Assembly: GCA_963825075.1 (NCBI GenBank)
Contig: CAWGRX010000042.1
Location: 60,720-124,719, forward strand
Length of the DNA stretch: 64,000 bases
Direction of reading: 5' to 3'
Source: CAWAVN01 sp963825075
Lineage (GTDB): Bacteria; Planctomycetota; Planctomycetia; Planctomycetales; Planctomycetaceae
The translations under genes and the position numbers were made by a program. The notes beneath the pieces were generated by a model. That model had not been told where the DNA came from and made no database searches. It saw only the letters and a list, made by a program, of their open reading frames with translations. Of the stretch, positions 1-9,077 are shown piece after piece. Positions within the stretch are counted from its first letter, which is position 1; each line of letters starts with the position of its first letter.

Positions 1-347
1 TCTCCGAGCCGATCTTCAATCCGCGCGGGTTCCCATTGGAGATAGTCGGCCATCAAGGTGACATTGGCCCGCGCGGTAAGGTGAGGAAACAGCCCGCCGT
101 CCTGGATGACGTAGCCCATGCGATGCCTGAGTTCGAGCACTTGGGGGCCGCCCACATCCTCATCGTCAAACCGCACGCGGCCGCCATCGGGCCGAATCAA
201 GCCCATCATCAACCGCAAGAGCGTCGATTTGCCGCAACCGCTCGGCCCGATCAACACGTAAGTTTGGCCCTCGGAGATGGTCAAATCGAGCGGATGAACG
301 ACGGTCTGGCCGCCATATCGCTTTGTAACGCCTGTGAGTTTGAGCAT
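1..347 (-). CDS. ABC transporter ATP-binding protein, OpuCA/ProV-like (3' end outside window)
   Basis: This is the N-terminal ~115 residues of an ABC ATPase that powers an importer at the cytoplasmic membrane. The start is the ATG at 347-345, giving MLKLTGVTKRYGG. Walker A (GPSGCGKST) lies at residues 34-42 and the Q-loop at Q82 in GYVIQDGGLFPH. That Q-loop wording is typical of the glycine-betaine/osmoprotectant (OpuCA/ProV) and related ATPases. The signature motif, Walker B and any CBS domains lie beyond the window edge, so the substrate cannot be decided. The gene reads out of the window; serS follows upstream on the same strand after about 100 bp. Confidence 0.85.
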   Translation of the reverse strand, partial: MLKLTGVTKRYGGQTVVHPLDLTISEGQTYVLIGPSGCGKSTLLRLMMGLIRPDGGRVRFDDEDVGGPQVLELRHRMGYVIQDGGLFPHLTARANVTLMADYLQWEPARIEDRLG

Positions 348-445
348 GTCATTTTCATATTAGAACGCCAGGCATAGTTTGTGAAGTTGCGCGTTGAAGG
401 ACCGTCCACCCGAATTGGGCAAATCATCCGCAACGTCTCTTCGGT

Positions 446-1726
<1,281 letters not shown>

Positions 1727-1749
1727 GGGTTTGTCTTTCAGGGGACTCG

Positions 1750-3123
1750 TTACGACCGAGGTTTTTGCAGTTCCTGCCATAAGGCGGCACTGGCTTTGAT
1801 GCCGCGGTGAAAATCGGCCAGCGTAAAATGTTCATTCGGGCTGTGGAGGTTGTCGGTGTCCTGGCCCCAGCCCAACAGGAGTGTATCGACTCCCAAAATC
1901 TGCCGAAAGGCCGAAACCACCGGGATCGAGCCGCCTTCGCGAATCATCACCGGCGGCGTGCCGAAGGAAAACTCAATCGCTTTGCGGGCCGCCTGCATAA
2001 ACGGGCTGTCGGTCGCAAACACCAACCCCGGCCCGCCGTGGTAGGGTTTGAAGTCCATTTCCAACCCGGGCCGAAGTTGTTCTTTGAGGAAATCACGCAG
2101 TGCATTGAGCAGCTTGTCCGGATCTTGGTTGGGAACGAGTCGGCAACTGAGTTTCGCCATCGCCTTGGCGGGGACGATCGTTTTCGGACCTTCGCCCGTG
2201 TAGCCGCTTAACATCCCATTGACATCACAGGTGGGCCTGGCCCAGCGGCGTTCGAGGGTTGTAAAATCCTCCTCGCCGAACGGGGCCTGCAAGCCGAGCT
2301 TCTTCAAAAAAGACGCCTCATCGAAGGGAAGGTTCGCGAACTGCCGGCGTTCTTCATCGGACAGCGGCAGGACATCATCATAAAAACCGGGGATTTGCAC
2401 CCGCCCTTCGTCGTCGTGGAGTGCCGAGATCATCCGGGCCAGGGCATTGGCGGGATTGGCGACCGATCCGCCGAACATGCCGCTGTGCAAGTCCTGCCGG
2501 GGACCGCGGAGCGTCATTTCGCAGCCGAAGTTTCCCCGAAGACCATAAGTGATCGCCGGCATCCCCGGGGCATATTGGCTGGTGTCGCTGACCACGACCA
2601 CGTCGCAGGCCAACAGGTCTTTGTGTTCTTCGAGGAACCGATCCAGGTTGTCGCCGCCGACTTCTTCTTCGCCTTCGATGATGAACTTCACATTGATCGG
2701 CAATCGGCCCTCGGTTTTCATCCAGGCTTCGACGGATTTGATGTGCGTCAGCATTTGGCCTTTGTCGTCGGTGGCCCCCCGCGCGAAAATTTTGCCGTCG
2801 CGGACGCTCGGCTCGAAGGGAGGCGTGTCCCATTCGTCGAGCGGGTCCGGTGGTTGCACGTCGTAATGTCCGTAAACCAAAGCCGTCGGCTGGCCCTCGG
2901 CTCCGAGCCAACTCGCGTAAATAATCGGATTCCCCGCCGTCTCATAAAGTTCGGTCTCCAAGCCGGCCGAGGCGAGTTGCTGCTTGACATATTCCGCCGC
3001 CTGCCGCACGTCGGCCTTGTACGCCGAGTCCGCGCTCACGCTGGGAATCCGCAACAGCGATTTGAGATCCTCCACAAACCGGTCGGCTTGCTCTTTTAGA
3101 TATCGGGCGACTTTTTCCATCAA
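1750..3123 (-). CDS. M20 family dipeptidase/metallopeptidase
   Basis: Predicted cytoplasmic di-zinc peptidase of family M20 (dipeptidase/carnosinase-like branch), 457 residues. Metal ligands are visible in family order: H86 and D88 in YGHYDVQP, D119/D120 in RGATDDKGQ, the catalytic glutamate pair in EGEEEVGG (about 150-156), D180 in VVVSDTSQY, and a C-terminal His in NLHSPNEHF. The lid (dimerisation) domain lies between about 200 and 320. Length and order fit M20 dipeptidases. The start is MMEKVARYLKEQ; either Met could initiate. It lies just upstream of serS. The exact peptide substrate cannot be told from sequence. Confidence 0.9.
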   Translation of the reverse strand: MMEKVARYLKEQADRFVEDLKSLLRIPSVSADSAYKADVRQAAEYVKQQLASAGLETELYETAGNPIIYASWLGAEGQPTALVYGHYDVQPPDPLDEWDTPPFEPSVRDGKIFARGATDDKGQMLTHIKSVEAWMKTEGRLPINVKFIIEGEEEVGGDNLDRFLEEHKDLLACDVVVVSDTSQYAPGMPAITYGLRGNFGCEMTLRGPRQDLHSGMFGGSVANPANALARMISALHDDEGRVQIPGFYDDVLPLSDEERRQFANLPFDEASFLKKLGLQAPFGEEDFTTLERRWARPTCDVNGMLSGYTGEGPKTIVPAKAMAKLSCRLVPNQDPDKLLNALRDFLKEQLRPGLEMDFKPYHGGPGLVFATDSPFMQAARKAIEFSFGTPPVMIREGGSIPVVSAFRQILGVDTLLLGWGQDTDNLHSPNEHFTLADFHRGIKASAALWQELQKPRS

Positions 3124-3182
3124 AGCATTCCTTGAAACATTCGTCGGTTTGGTTTCTCACGCCAATCTTCTCTGGAGATTTC

Positions 3183-3271
3183 TTTACGCCGAAGGTGTTA
3201 TATCTCAAAGATAGGGTCCCAAACAGTGCTTACGCCGAAGGCGTTATACAGGTTCGGGGTATAACGCCTGT
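3183..3271. repeat. Composite intergenic repeat, left part (family A palindrome)
   Basis: Two copies of the palindromic word TTACGCCGAAGG[CT]GTTATA occur at about 3183 and 3231. The second continues into a hairpin (GGCGTTATAC, 8-nt loop, GTATAACGCC; about 3238-3269). The same word occurs twice at 15792-15910, where it is followed by a CCCAGGGT...ACCCTGGG hairpin. Here that second half appears only at 4959-5012, beyond the IS element, so the two pieces look like one repeat split by the insertion. Confidence 0.75.
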
Positions 3272-3533
3272 TATGTAGAGAGTCGTCAAGTGTTATTGGC
3301 CGGTATTCGCTTTTGCAACCTGTTATTCAGTCGTTTCCGCGTTGGGAAAGACTATTTCGTCCGTTCGCGAAGCGATCGGTTTGTCCTAAAATGGAAGTCG
3401 GATCACACTTCGGCGCGGGGATGTGCCCAAGACGTTATCGATCTCGACTTCCGGGTACGGTGGGCAATGCGAAGTTCGGTTTTTACTTTCTCTTCGACTC
3501 AGTTTGCGTTCGCGTTTTTGTTACAATTTTCTT

Positions 3534-3650
3534 GCCCGGTGAAACGGAGTTGGGCTCTGCTGGGGAGCAACCCAACGAGGGATAGCCGGGTCAGGGCGGG
3601 AAGAATATCTCCTGCCGGGCCCCGGATTTTTTCAAAACCGGGGGCTTTTT
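3534..3650 (+). ncRNA. Candidate structured RNA in the 3' non-coding end of the IS element
   Basis: Read on the plus strand, this stretch forms nested stems: an outer CCCGG...CCGGG enclosing GTTGGG...CCCAAC, then a GC-rich hairpin closing with a T run. The position, between the transposase stop (3695) and the element's end, is where IS1111-type guide RNAs are found. The odd point is polarity. The T tract implies transcription opposite to the transposase, whereas guide RNAs are expected in the transposase sense. It could be the guide RNA region, an antisense RNA or an insulating terminator. No known riboswitch family is recognised. Confidence 0.35.
3619..3650 (+). terminator. Rho-independent terminator-like hairpin inside the IS end
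   Basis: GCCCCGG (3619-3625) pairs with CCGGGGGC (3638-3645) across a short loop and is followed directly by TTTTT (3646-3650) on the plus strand. On the minus strand the hairpin is not followed by a T run, so it would not act well as the transposase terminator. Confidence 0.55.
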
Positions 3651-3694
3651 CATTTGCATTCTTTTTGTCCTGCCATGCCTTAAAAAACCCATCG

Positions 3695-4828
3695 TCAAGC
3701 CACCTTTCGTTTTCGCTCCGCTTTGATCTCGTCGAACTCATCGACAAGTTCGTCGAGTTCTTGCGAGCGGGCCGCGTGCCACATCGTAATCGCCAGCTTT
3801 CGCATCACGGCCACAATCGCCACTTTGCTCCGCTTCTGCGTGCCGCGCTTGATGCGTTCATAGGTGTCCTTCCACTTGTCCGTGCATCGGATCGCCGTCC
3901 AGGCCGCCTGGCACAACACATGCCGCACCTGAGAGGGTCCCTGACGCGTGATCCGTCCTTTGCGATCGTCGCATTCGCCCGATTCAAATGCGGACGGGGC
4001 CAGGCCCAGATAGGCCGCCAACTGCCGACGGTTGGCAAAGCGATTCAGGTCGCCGATCTCGGTCAGAAAGATCATTGCCGTCAACGTGCCCACGCCCTTC
4101 ATCAATTTGAGTTTGCGAAACGCGTTGGCATAGCGCTTTTTCTTGGCAAGTTCCCCGATGACCTTGTCCAAGGTTTTCAGCTGCTCAGAATACGAGACGT
4201 ACAACTCGACGAGGCCCGCCAACACAGCCCGCACACCCGGCAGCAGATGCCCCTCGTCACCGGCGGCAACCGCCGACAGCCAGGCCACGCTCCGCTTCGA
4301 CCAGTCGCCGCTGTTGGTGAACCACGCGGGAAACGACAATTTGGACCGTTTGGCCAAACAACGAATCTGGTTTTTGATCTGCGTCCGCTGCCTCGCCAAC
4401 GACAACCGCAACCGCAGCGGCTCGCGGTCGTCGCGGGTCTCGGGATCGGGAACCCAGACCGCCGGCAACTTGCGTCCCGCCAACACCGAGGCCCGCACCT
4501 CATCCAGAATCATCTCGGCATCCTTCTCGTCCGTCTTGTTCTTTCGCCGATGCGTCGTGTGCGGCAGATGCGTCGGCGCCAAGACGTGACACTCGACGCC
4601 GGCCTCCGTCAGATCGTCATACAAGCCGAACCCCGATCCGCTCGCCTCGTAAGCGAACACGATCCGCTGAGAATCGCGCTCCCGCGCAAACTCCTTCAGC
4701 CATTCGATCATCTCCGCCGCATCGGATGTCTGAAAAGATTTCTTCACCGGCTTGCCCTTGTCGACGGCAACCTTCAAAAGCATCGAACAATCGTGCAAAT
4801 CACACCCAATCATGGTAACCTTGCTCAT
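3695..4828 (-). CDS. IS110-family transposase (DEDD RuvC-like + Transposase_20)
   Basis: 377-residue RNA-guided-type recombinase of the IS110 family, full length. The N-terminal RuvC-like DEDD domain shows D10 (IGCDLHD), E61 (AYEASGSG), D100 and D103 (KTDEKDAE). The C-terminal Transposase_20 domain has the helix-hairpin-helix-like MKGVGTLTA (about 243-251) and the conserved serine S299 in RQGPSQVRHVLC. All four acidic residues and the serine are present, so the protein may be active. The start is the ATG at 4828, giving MSKVTMIGCDLHD. A long opposite-strand frame across this gene is an antisense artefact. Confidence 0.93.
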   Translation of the reverse strand: MSKVTMIGCDLHDCSMLLKVAVDKGKPVKKSFQTSDAAEMIEWLKEFARERDSQRIVFAYEASGSGFGLYDDLTEAGVECHVLAPTHLPHTTHRRKNKTDEKDAEMILDEVRASVLAGRKLPAVWVPDPETRDDREPLRLRLSLARQRTQIKNQIRCLAKRSKLSFPAWFTNSGDWSKRSVAWLSAVAAGDEGHLLPGVRAVLAGLVELYVSYSEQLKTLDKVIGELAKKKRYANAFRKLKLMKGVGTLTAMIFLTEIGDLNRFANRRQLAAYLGLAPSAFESGECDDRKGRITRQGPSQVRHVLCQAAWTAIRCTDKWKDTYERIKRGTQKRSKVAIVAVMRKLAITMWHAARSQELDELVDEFDEIKAERKRKVA

Positions 4829-4920
4829 GGCCAGTCCTCGCTGAAAAGAATCGTTAGAAACCGATCACTATTAAGCGAGTGTACTGGCCTTTCTTACGTC
4901 CCGACAACTGGTCTCTACAT

Positions 4921-5012
4921 GATGACTTCGGCGTAAAGGATTCTGGAAACCTTGCGCACCCAGGGTGCGTTGCGCGACCCTGGGCTTTGTTGTGTAACCG
5001 CTTCGCGGTAAA
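4921..5012. repeat. Composite intergenic repeat, right part (CCCAGGGT hairpin plus inverted A word)
   Basis: A perfect hairpin CCCAGGGT...ACCCTGGG lies at 4959-4984, followed by GTAACCGCTTCGCGGTAA at about 4994-5011, an inverted relative of the family A word. The same pair, nearly identical, occurs at 15961-16013. A partial A word (CTTCGGCGTAAA) at about 4926-4937 lies next to the IS end. Confidence 0.75.
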
Positions 5013-5045
5013 AATCACCCAGGCCGTCTTTGCAGTTTGGGGCAT

Positions 5046-5096
5046 TGGAATTTTGGATTTGAGATTTATTTCGGATTTCGAAATTCGGATTTGGTC
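5046..5096. repeat. Family E intergenic repeat (GGATTTCGAAATTCGGATTT type)
   Basis: AT-rich interrupted repeat built from TTTTGGATTTGAG, TTTCGGATTTCG and AAATTCGGATTTGG. Close relatives occur at 16048-16100 and 40122-40303, each time between genes. It ends a few bases before the glgC stop codon. Confidence 0.65.
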
Positions 5097-5104
5097 CTTA
5101 AAAC

Positions 5105-6352
5105 TCAGGGCACCGGGACTTCGTACTCGGCGAGCGCGCTGGTGGTGGGGATCACGACGATGCCGTTGTCGCTGATGGCGAAGCCGCGTTCGCGGTCCAG
5201 TTCGAGATCGTAGCCCACTTCCATGCCTTCGGGGATGTGCACGTTCTTGTCGATGATCGCCCGGCGGATTTTTGCGTGCCGGCCGACGTTCACGCCCTCG
5301 AACAGAATCGAATCCTCCACCTTGGCCCAGCTATTGACCCGCACGTCGGACGAGAGCACCGAGCCTTCCACCAGCCCGCCGGAGATGATCGTCCCCGGCC
5401 CCACAATGCTGTCCAAAGCCGTGCCCACCCGCGGCTCTTCCGAAGTTTGATCGTTGAACACAAACTTGGGCGGCGGGAAATTCGGATGATAAGTCCTCAG
5501 TTCCCAAGTCCGGTCGTACAGATTTAAAAGCGGATGAATCGAAACCAGATCCATGTTGGCTTCATAATATGCATCCAGCGTGCCCACGTCCCGCCAATAG
5601 CATTTGTGGCCCGTGTTCTTGTCGCGGAACGGGTAGGCCCGCACGTGGCAACTGTCGATGATCGACGGGATGATGTTATGCCCGAAATCGTGCCGGCTGC
5701 CGGAAACCGTGGCATCCCGGCAGAGCTGGTCGAACAGGAAATTCGTCTTAAAGACATAAACGCCCATCGAGGCCAGGCAGTGCTCCGGATCGCCGGGAAT
5801 GTTCGCCGGGCGGCCGGGCTTCTCATCGAACGAAATCACCCGCTGGTCGTTGTCGATGTTCATGATCCCAAAATCGCTGCCTTCCTTGAGCGTCACCGGG
5901 ATGCAGGCCACCGTCGCATCGGCCCCGGATTGAATATGGTCATTAATCAGTTCGGAATAATCCATCTTGTAAATGTGATCGCCCGAAAGGATCAATATGT
6001 ATTCGGCGCGGGCTTTCTCGATAGTGTAAATGTTCTGATAGACGGCGTCGGCGGTGCCTTGATACCACTGCTCGTCCAATCGTTGCTGCGGCGGGAGGAC
6101 ATCGATGAACTCGTCCAACTCCCGGCACAAAAACCGCCAACCCAAGTTGATGTGCCGATCCAGACTCGCGGCTTTGTACTGGGTGAGAACCAGCATCCGC
6201 CGCAGTCCGCTGTTAATGCAGTTGGACAGCGTGAAGTCGATGATGCGATAGACTCCGCCAAACGGAACCGCGGGCTTGGCCCGGTCCCGCGTGAGCGGTT
6301 CCAATCGGCTTCCCTTTCCCCCGGCCAGCACGAGCGCGAGTACGTTTCTCAT
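5105..6352 (-). CDS. glgC: Glucose-1-phosphate adenylyltransferase (ADP-glucose pyrophosphorylase), copy 1
   Basis: Makes ADP-glucose from ATP and glucose-1-phosphate, the first committed step of glycogen synthesis, in the cytoplasm. 415 residues. The nucleotidyltransferase domain has the ATP-binding GGKGSRLEPLTRDRAKPAVP at about residues 11-30, the G1P-region EKPGRPA and the SGDHIYKMDY segment. The left-handed beta-helix C-terminal half carries hexapeptide-like repeats (about 300-400). The start ATG at 6352 is preceded by AAGGAG 9 nt upstream. A second, different GlgC lies at 48771-50057. It is divergent from the SGNH gene, with a 284-bp shared upstream region in which no clear promoter was recognised. 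Confidence 0.93.
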   Translation of the reverse strand: MRNVLALVLAGGKGSRLEPLTRDRAKPAVPFGGVYRIIDFTLSNCINSGLRRMLVLTQYKAASLDRHINLGWRFLCRELDEFIDVLPPQQRLDEQWYQGTADAVYQNIYTIEKARAEYILILSGDHIYKMDYSELINDHIQSGADATVACIPVTLKEGSDFGIMNIDNDQRVISFDEKPGRPANIPGDPEHCLASMGVYVFKTNFLFDQLCRDATVSGSRHDFGHNIIPSIIDSCHVRAYPFRDKNTGHKCYWRDVGTLDAYYEANMDLVSIHPLLNLYDRTWELRTYHPNFPPPKFVFNDQTSEEPRVGTALDSIVGPGTIISGGLVEGSVLSSDVRVNSWAKVEDSILFEGVNVGRHAKIRRAIIDKNVHIPEGMEVGYDLELDRERGFAISDNGIVVIPTTSALAEYEVPVP

Positions 6353-6636
6353 CGGCGACGTCTCCTTGGAGTCTTATGATCATGTTGTTTCCCGGATGTT
6401 TCCGCCGGAGTCTTCCTGAGCGGCGCATAGCCCAATTCCTCATCATAGCGGCTCCTTCATTATTGCGAACCCACAGAATTCAGCAATGCTCCGTGAAAAG
6501 ACGCGCCGGGATACGAAAATCCCAACGACCAATGCCGGTTGCCTCGACGGGTTTTACCTGCATGGTTATTCTGGAACTCAGCGAACGACTTGCCCCAAAC
6601 GGTTTCCTTCATCATCTTCAACATGAGAGCTTTACC

Positions 6637-7692
6637 ATGAAACACCCACATTGGACCCTCGGACTTGCTCTGGCTTTTGGGCTGGGCTTGATGTCATTCG
6701 CTTCGGCGCGCCTCGTGGGTGCGGCGGAAAAAACCGACACGGCCGTCAAGCTCCAGCCCAACGACCGCGTGGTGTTTCTGGGGGATTCCATCACGCAGGC
6801 GGGAGCGAAGCCGGGCGGCTACGTGACGCTGGTTCGCGAAGCGCTGGCCAAGAATCCCCAAACCAGAACCGTCGAAGTCATCGGAGCCGGCATCAGCGGC
6901 AACAAGGTTCCCGATCTGGAAAAACGCCTCGAGCGAGATGTGCTCAGCAAAAAGCCCGACGTGGTCGTGATCTACATCGGCATCAACGATGTCTGGCATT
7001 GGAACCGCAATCGCGGCACGAAAAAAGAGGATTTCAAGGCTGGCCTGGAGCGGATCATCTCCCAAATCCAAAAAGCCGGGGCGAAAGTCGTGCTCTGTAC
7101 GCCCAGCGTCATCGGCGAGAAGACCGACGCGAGCAACGAGTTCGATTCGATGCTCGAAGAATACTCCGCCATCAGCCGCAAGGTGGCAAAGGAGCAACAC
7201 GTCGAGCTTTTGGATCTCCGTAAAGCCTTTGTTCACCAACTGAAACATCGCAACAAAGACAACGCCGCCAAGGGCGTGTTGACCGGCGACGGCGTGCACT
7301 TGAACGCGGCCGGCAACAAGTTCGTCGCGGGGCAGATGCTCGCGGCTTTGGGAGTCGAGCAATCTACCGAGGAGGAAAAGCCCATGAAAGTGCTCCGGCA
7401 CGTCGTGTTGTTCAAGTTCAAAGATGATGTGACTAAAGAGCAAATCCAGGAAGTCGTGGACGCCTTCGCGGCCCTTCCCAAGAAGATCAAAGCGATCGAG
7501 GATTTCGAGTGGGGCACGGATGTCAGCGTGGAAAACAAATCGAAAGGGTTTACGCACGGCTTCATCGTCACCTTCGCCGACACCGAAGCCCGCGACGCCT
7601 ATCTGCCGCATCCCGCCCACAAGGAATTCGGCAAACTCGTCGGCCCACGGTTGGATGATGTTCTGGTCTTCGACTTCTGGGCGAAGAAATAA
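6637..7692 (+). CDS. Secreted SGNH/GDSL hydrolase fused to a C-terminal Dabb domain
   Basis: 351-residue protein with a signal peptide (residues 1-30, MKHPHWTLGLALAFGLGLMS...). The SGNH domain has block I GDS at 49-51, GIND at 115-118 and the D218/H221 pair in GDGVHLNAAG, so Ser, Asn, Asp and His are all present. Such enzymes cleave ester bonds, often in acetylated polysaccharides. From M250 a complete ~100-residue Dabb (stress-responsive alpha/beta barrel) domain follows in frame. The linker DNA contains AGGAGG a few bases before the ATG at 7384, so Dabb may once have been, or may still be, a separate start. The start at 6637 is chosen because the frame upstream lacks a signal peptide. Confidence 0.85.
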   Translation: MKHPHWTLGLALAFGLGLMSFASARLVGAAEKTDTAVKLQPNDRVVFLGDSITQAGAKPGGYVTLVREALAKNPQTRTVEVIGAGISGNKVPDLEKRLERDVLSKKPDVVVIYIGINDVWHWNRNRGTKKEDFKAGLERIISQIQKAGAKVVLCTPSVIGEKTDASNEFDSMLEEYSAISRKVAKEQHVELLDLRKAFVHQLKHRNKDNAAKGVLTGDGVHLNAAGNKFVAGQMLAALGVEQSTEEEKPMKVLRHVVLFKFKDDVTKEQIQEVVDAFAALPKKIKAIEDFEWGTDVSVENKSKGFTHGFIVTFADTEARDAYLPHPAHKEFGKLVGPRLDDVLVFDFWAKK

Positions 7693-7884
7693 CTCCCGCC
7701 GACGATAACGGCGAACCTCCCATTCGGCGGAACAGGGATTTTCCAGAGAATCCACCGGGTGACTTTCGGATGCATGCACGAACGTGTATGCTAGTTCCGT
7801 CCGAAGACGCTTCCTTTGAGTTCCTTCGACCGCCGTTCCGGCGCGATGGGTCTTTTTCTTTCCCCTCTGCATGGGAGGTCTCGC

Positions 7885-9001
7885 ATGTCTCGCTTATTGG
7901 CTGCTGGTTTGATGGTGTTAAGCGGTGTTTCCTGGGCGTCTGCGGACGTCCAACCCGCCCAGGCTGAAAAAGCCAAACTTCCTCCGCTGAAACAGGCCGT
8001 CGTCGATAATCCCGACAATCCCGCAGCCCTCGGCACATATCTCTCCGCCGAGTTTCGCAAACTGATTCCCCTGGCCACCTCGGATCCCGACGCGGCGGAA
8101 AAAGGCTTGGGCGAGTTGGAAGGCTTTGTCAAATCTCTGCGCCCGAAAACAGGACTTCCAAGCTGTTGGTGATGCGGGCCACTTCGACCGTGGCCGCTCT
8201 GAAGTCGCGAATCGCCGTGGCTCGGCTCTCGCTGGAGGAAGTCAAAGCCGCGCTCGAAAAGGACGTGGACAATGACGCAGCCCTGGCAAATTACACGCTC
8301 AAGATAACCTTGGCGATCAGTCCCATCGCCCGCAAAGACCCGGAAAAAGCCGGCAAGCAACTGACTGAAGCGCAAGACTTCCTGAAATCCCTCGAAAAGA
8401 AAACGGACGAGAAGAAGACGATCGCGGCCATTAAAATTCATCTGCGGTCGTTGGGGCGATACGAGCGCGATTCAGAATGCGAAGGACCATCTCGCGTTGG
8501 TGGGAACGGACGCTGCCAAGCTCGACGTGGACGCCTGGGTCAACGGCGACCCGCTGACGGATCGAGACTTTCAAGGGCAAGGTCGTGCTGTTGGACTTTT
8601 GGGCCGTGTGGTGCGGGCCGTGCATTGCGACCTTTCCCCATTTGCGAAGCTGGCACGAAGAGCACAAGGACCTGGTGATCATCGGCGTCACCAACTACTA
8701 CGGCTACGCTTGGAACGAAAAATCCCAACGGGCCGAACGCGGTGAGGAGAAGGTCGAGCCGCAAACCGAGCAAGAGATGCTCGTCCAATTCGCCAAGAAA
8801 TACGAGCTCAAGCACCCTTTCGCCATTCAAAATCAAGAAGGCGAAGCGAGCCGTGCACTGTCGAAGCATTATGCCGTGCAGGGGATTCCGCAAACCGTGT
8901 TGATCGACCGCGCGGGAAAAGTCCGCATGATCCGCGTGGGATCCGGCGAGGAATCCGCCCATGACACCGAAGAGATGATCGCCAAACTGCTTGCGGAATA
9001 G
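7885..9001 (+). CDS. TlpA-like thioredoxin-fold protein with N-terminal helical region (frameshifted)
   Basis: One secreted redox protein is spread over three frames. MSRLLAAGLMVLSGVSWASA is a signal peptide. A helical region rich in acidic and Ala residues follows, then KVVLLDFWAVWCGPC with the thioredoxin active site, and a thioredoxin fold ending IDRAGKVRMIRVGSG. Continuity breaks near 8145, 8472 and 8572 (the first beside AAAA, the last beside TTT). The protein reads sensibly on both sides of every break, so three single-base indels are inferred. The intact product would be about 370 residues. Its probable role is thiol-disulfide exchange in the periplasm. The C-terminal part (8585-9001) alone is a clean thioredoxin domain. 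Confidence 0.75.
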
Positions 9002-9025
9002 CCCCTCATCTTATCCACGAGAAAA

Positions 9026-9059
9026 GGCTCGGTTTGGTTCCCGCCAAACGGGGCTTTTT
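9026..9059 (+). terminator. Rho-independent terminator after the TlpA-like gene
   Basis: GGCTCGGTTTGG pairs with CCAAACGGGGC (with a G-T pair) and is followed by TTTTT. It lies between the convergent TlpA-like gene (stop 9001) and the DAHP synthase gene (stop 9078). Confidence 0.7.
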
Positions 9060-9077
9060 CTAATTGGCCCGGGAACC

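Larger units (their letters stand above)
3273..4920 (-). mobile_element. IS110-family insertion sequence, probably IS1111 group
   Basis: A single transposase gene lies between 9-bp inverted ends, ATGTAGAGA at 3273-3281 and TCTCTACAT at 4912-4920. Only 92 bp precede the transposase and about 420 bp follow it. In the IS110 family the guide (bridge/seek) RNA lies upstream in the IS110 group and downstream in the IS1111 group, and only the latter has inverted repeats. Short inverted ends plus a long 3' non-coding end therefore point to IS1111. The element sits within a palindromic intergenic repeat, the kind of target this family prefers. The exact ends are inferred: the intact repeat at 15.9 kb contains GTAGAGAGA itself, so part of the inverted repeat may belong to the target. 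Confidence 0.7.

Noticed and set aside
1727..1780. An 18-residue N-terminal extension of SerRS
   Set aside because: It overlaps the upstream peptidase gene and is absent from the family; the protein naturally begins MLDLQFICEN.
3534..3650. A cobalamin or other known riboswitch
   Set aside because: Some words (GGTGAAACGG) look riboswitch-like, but the conserved core boxes are missing and the place is inside an IS element.
3290..4936. A 548-codon plus-strand open frame across the transposase region
   Set aside because: It is antisense to an intact IS110 transposase, low in family likeness and rich in Arg/His/Pro, as expected for a shadow of a high-GC gene.
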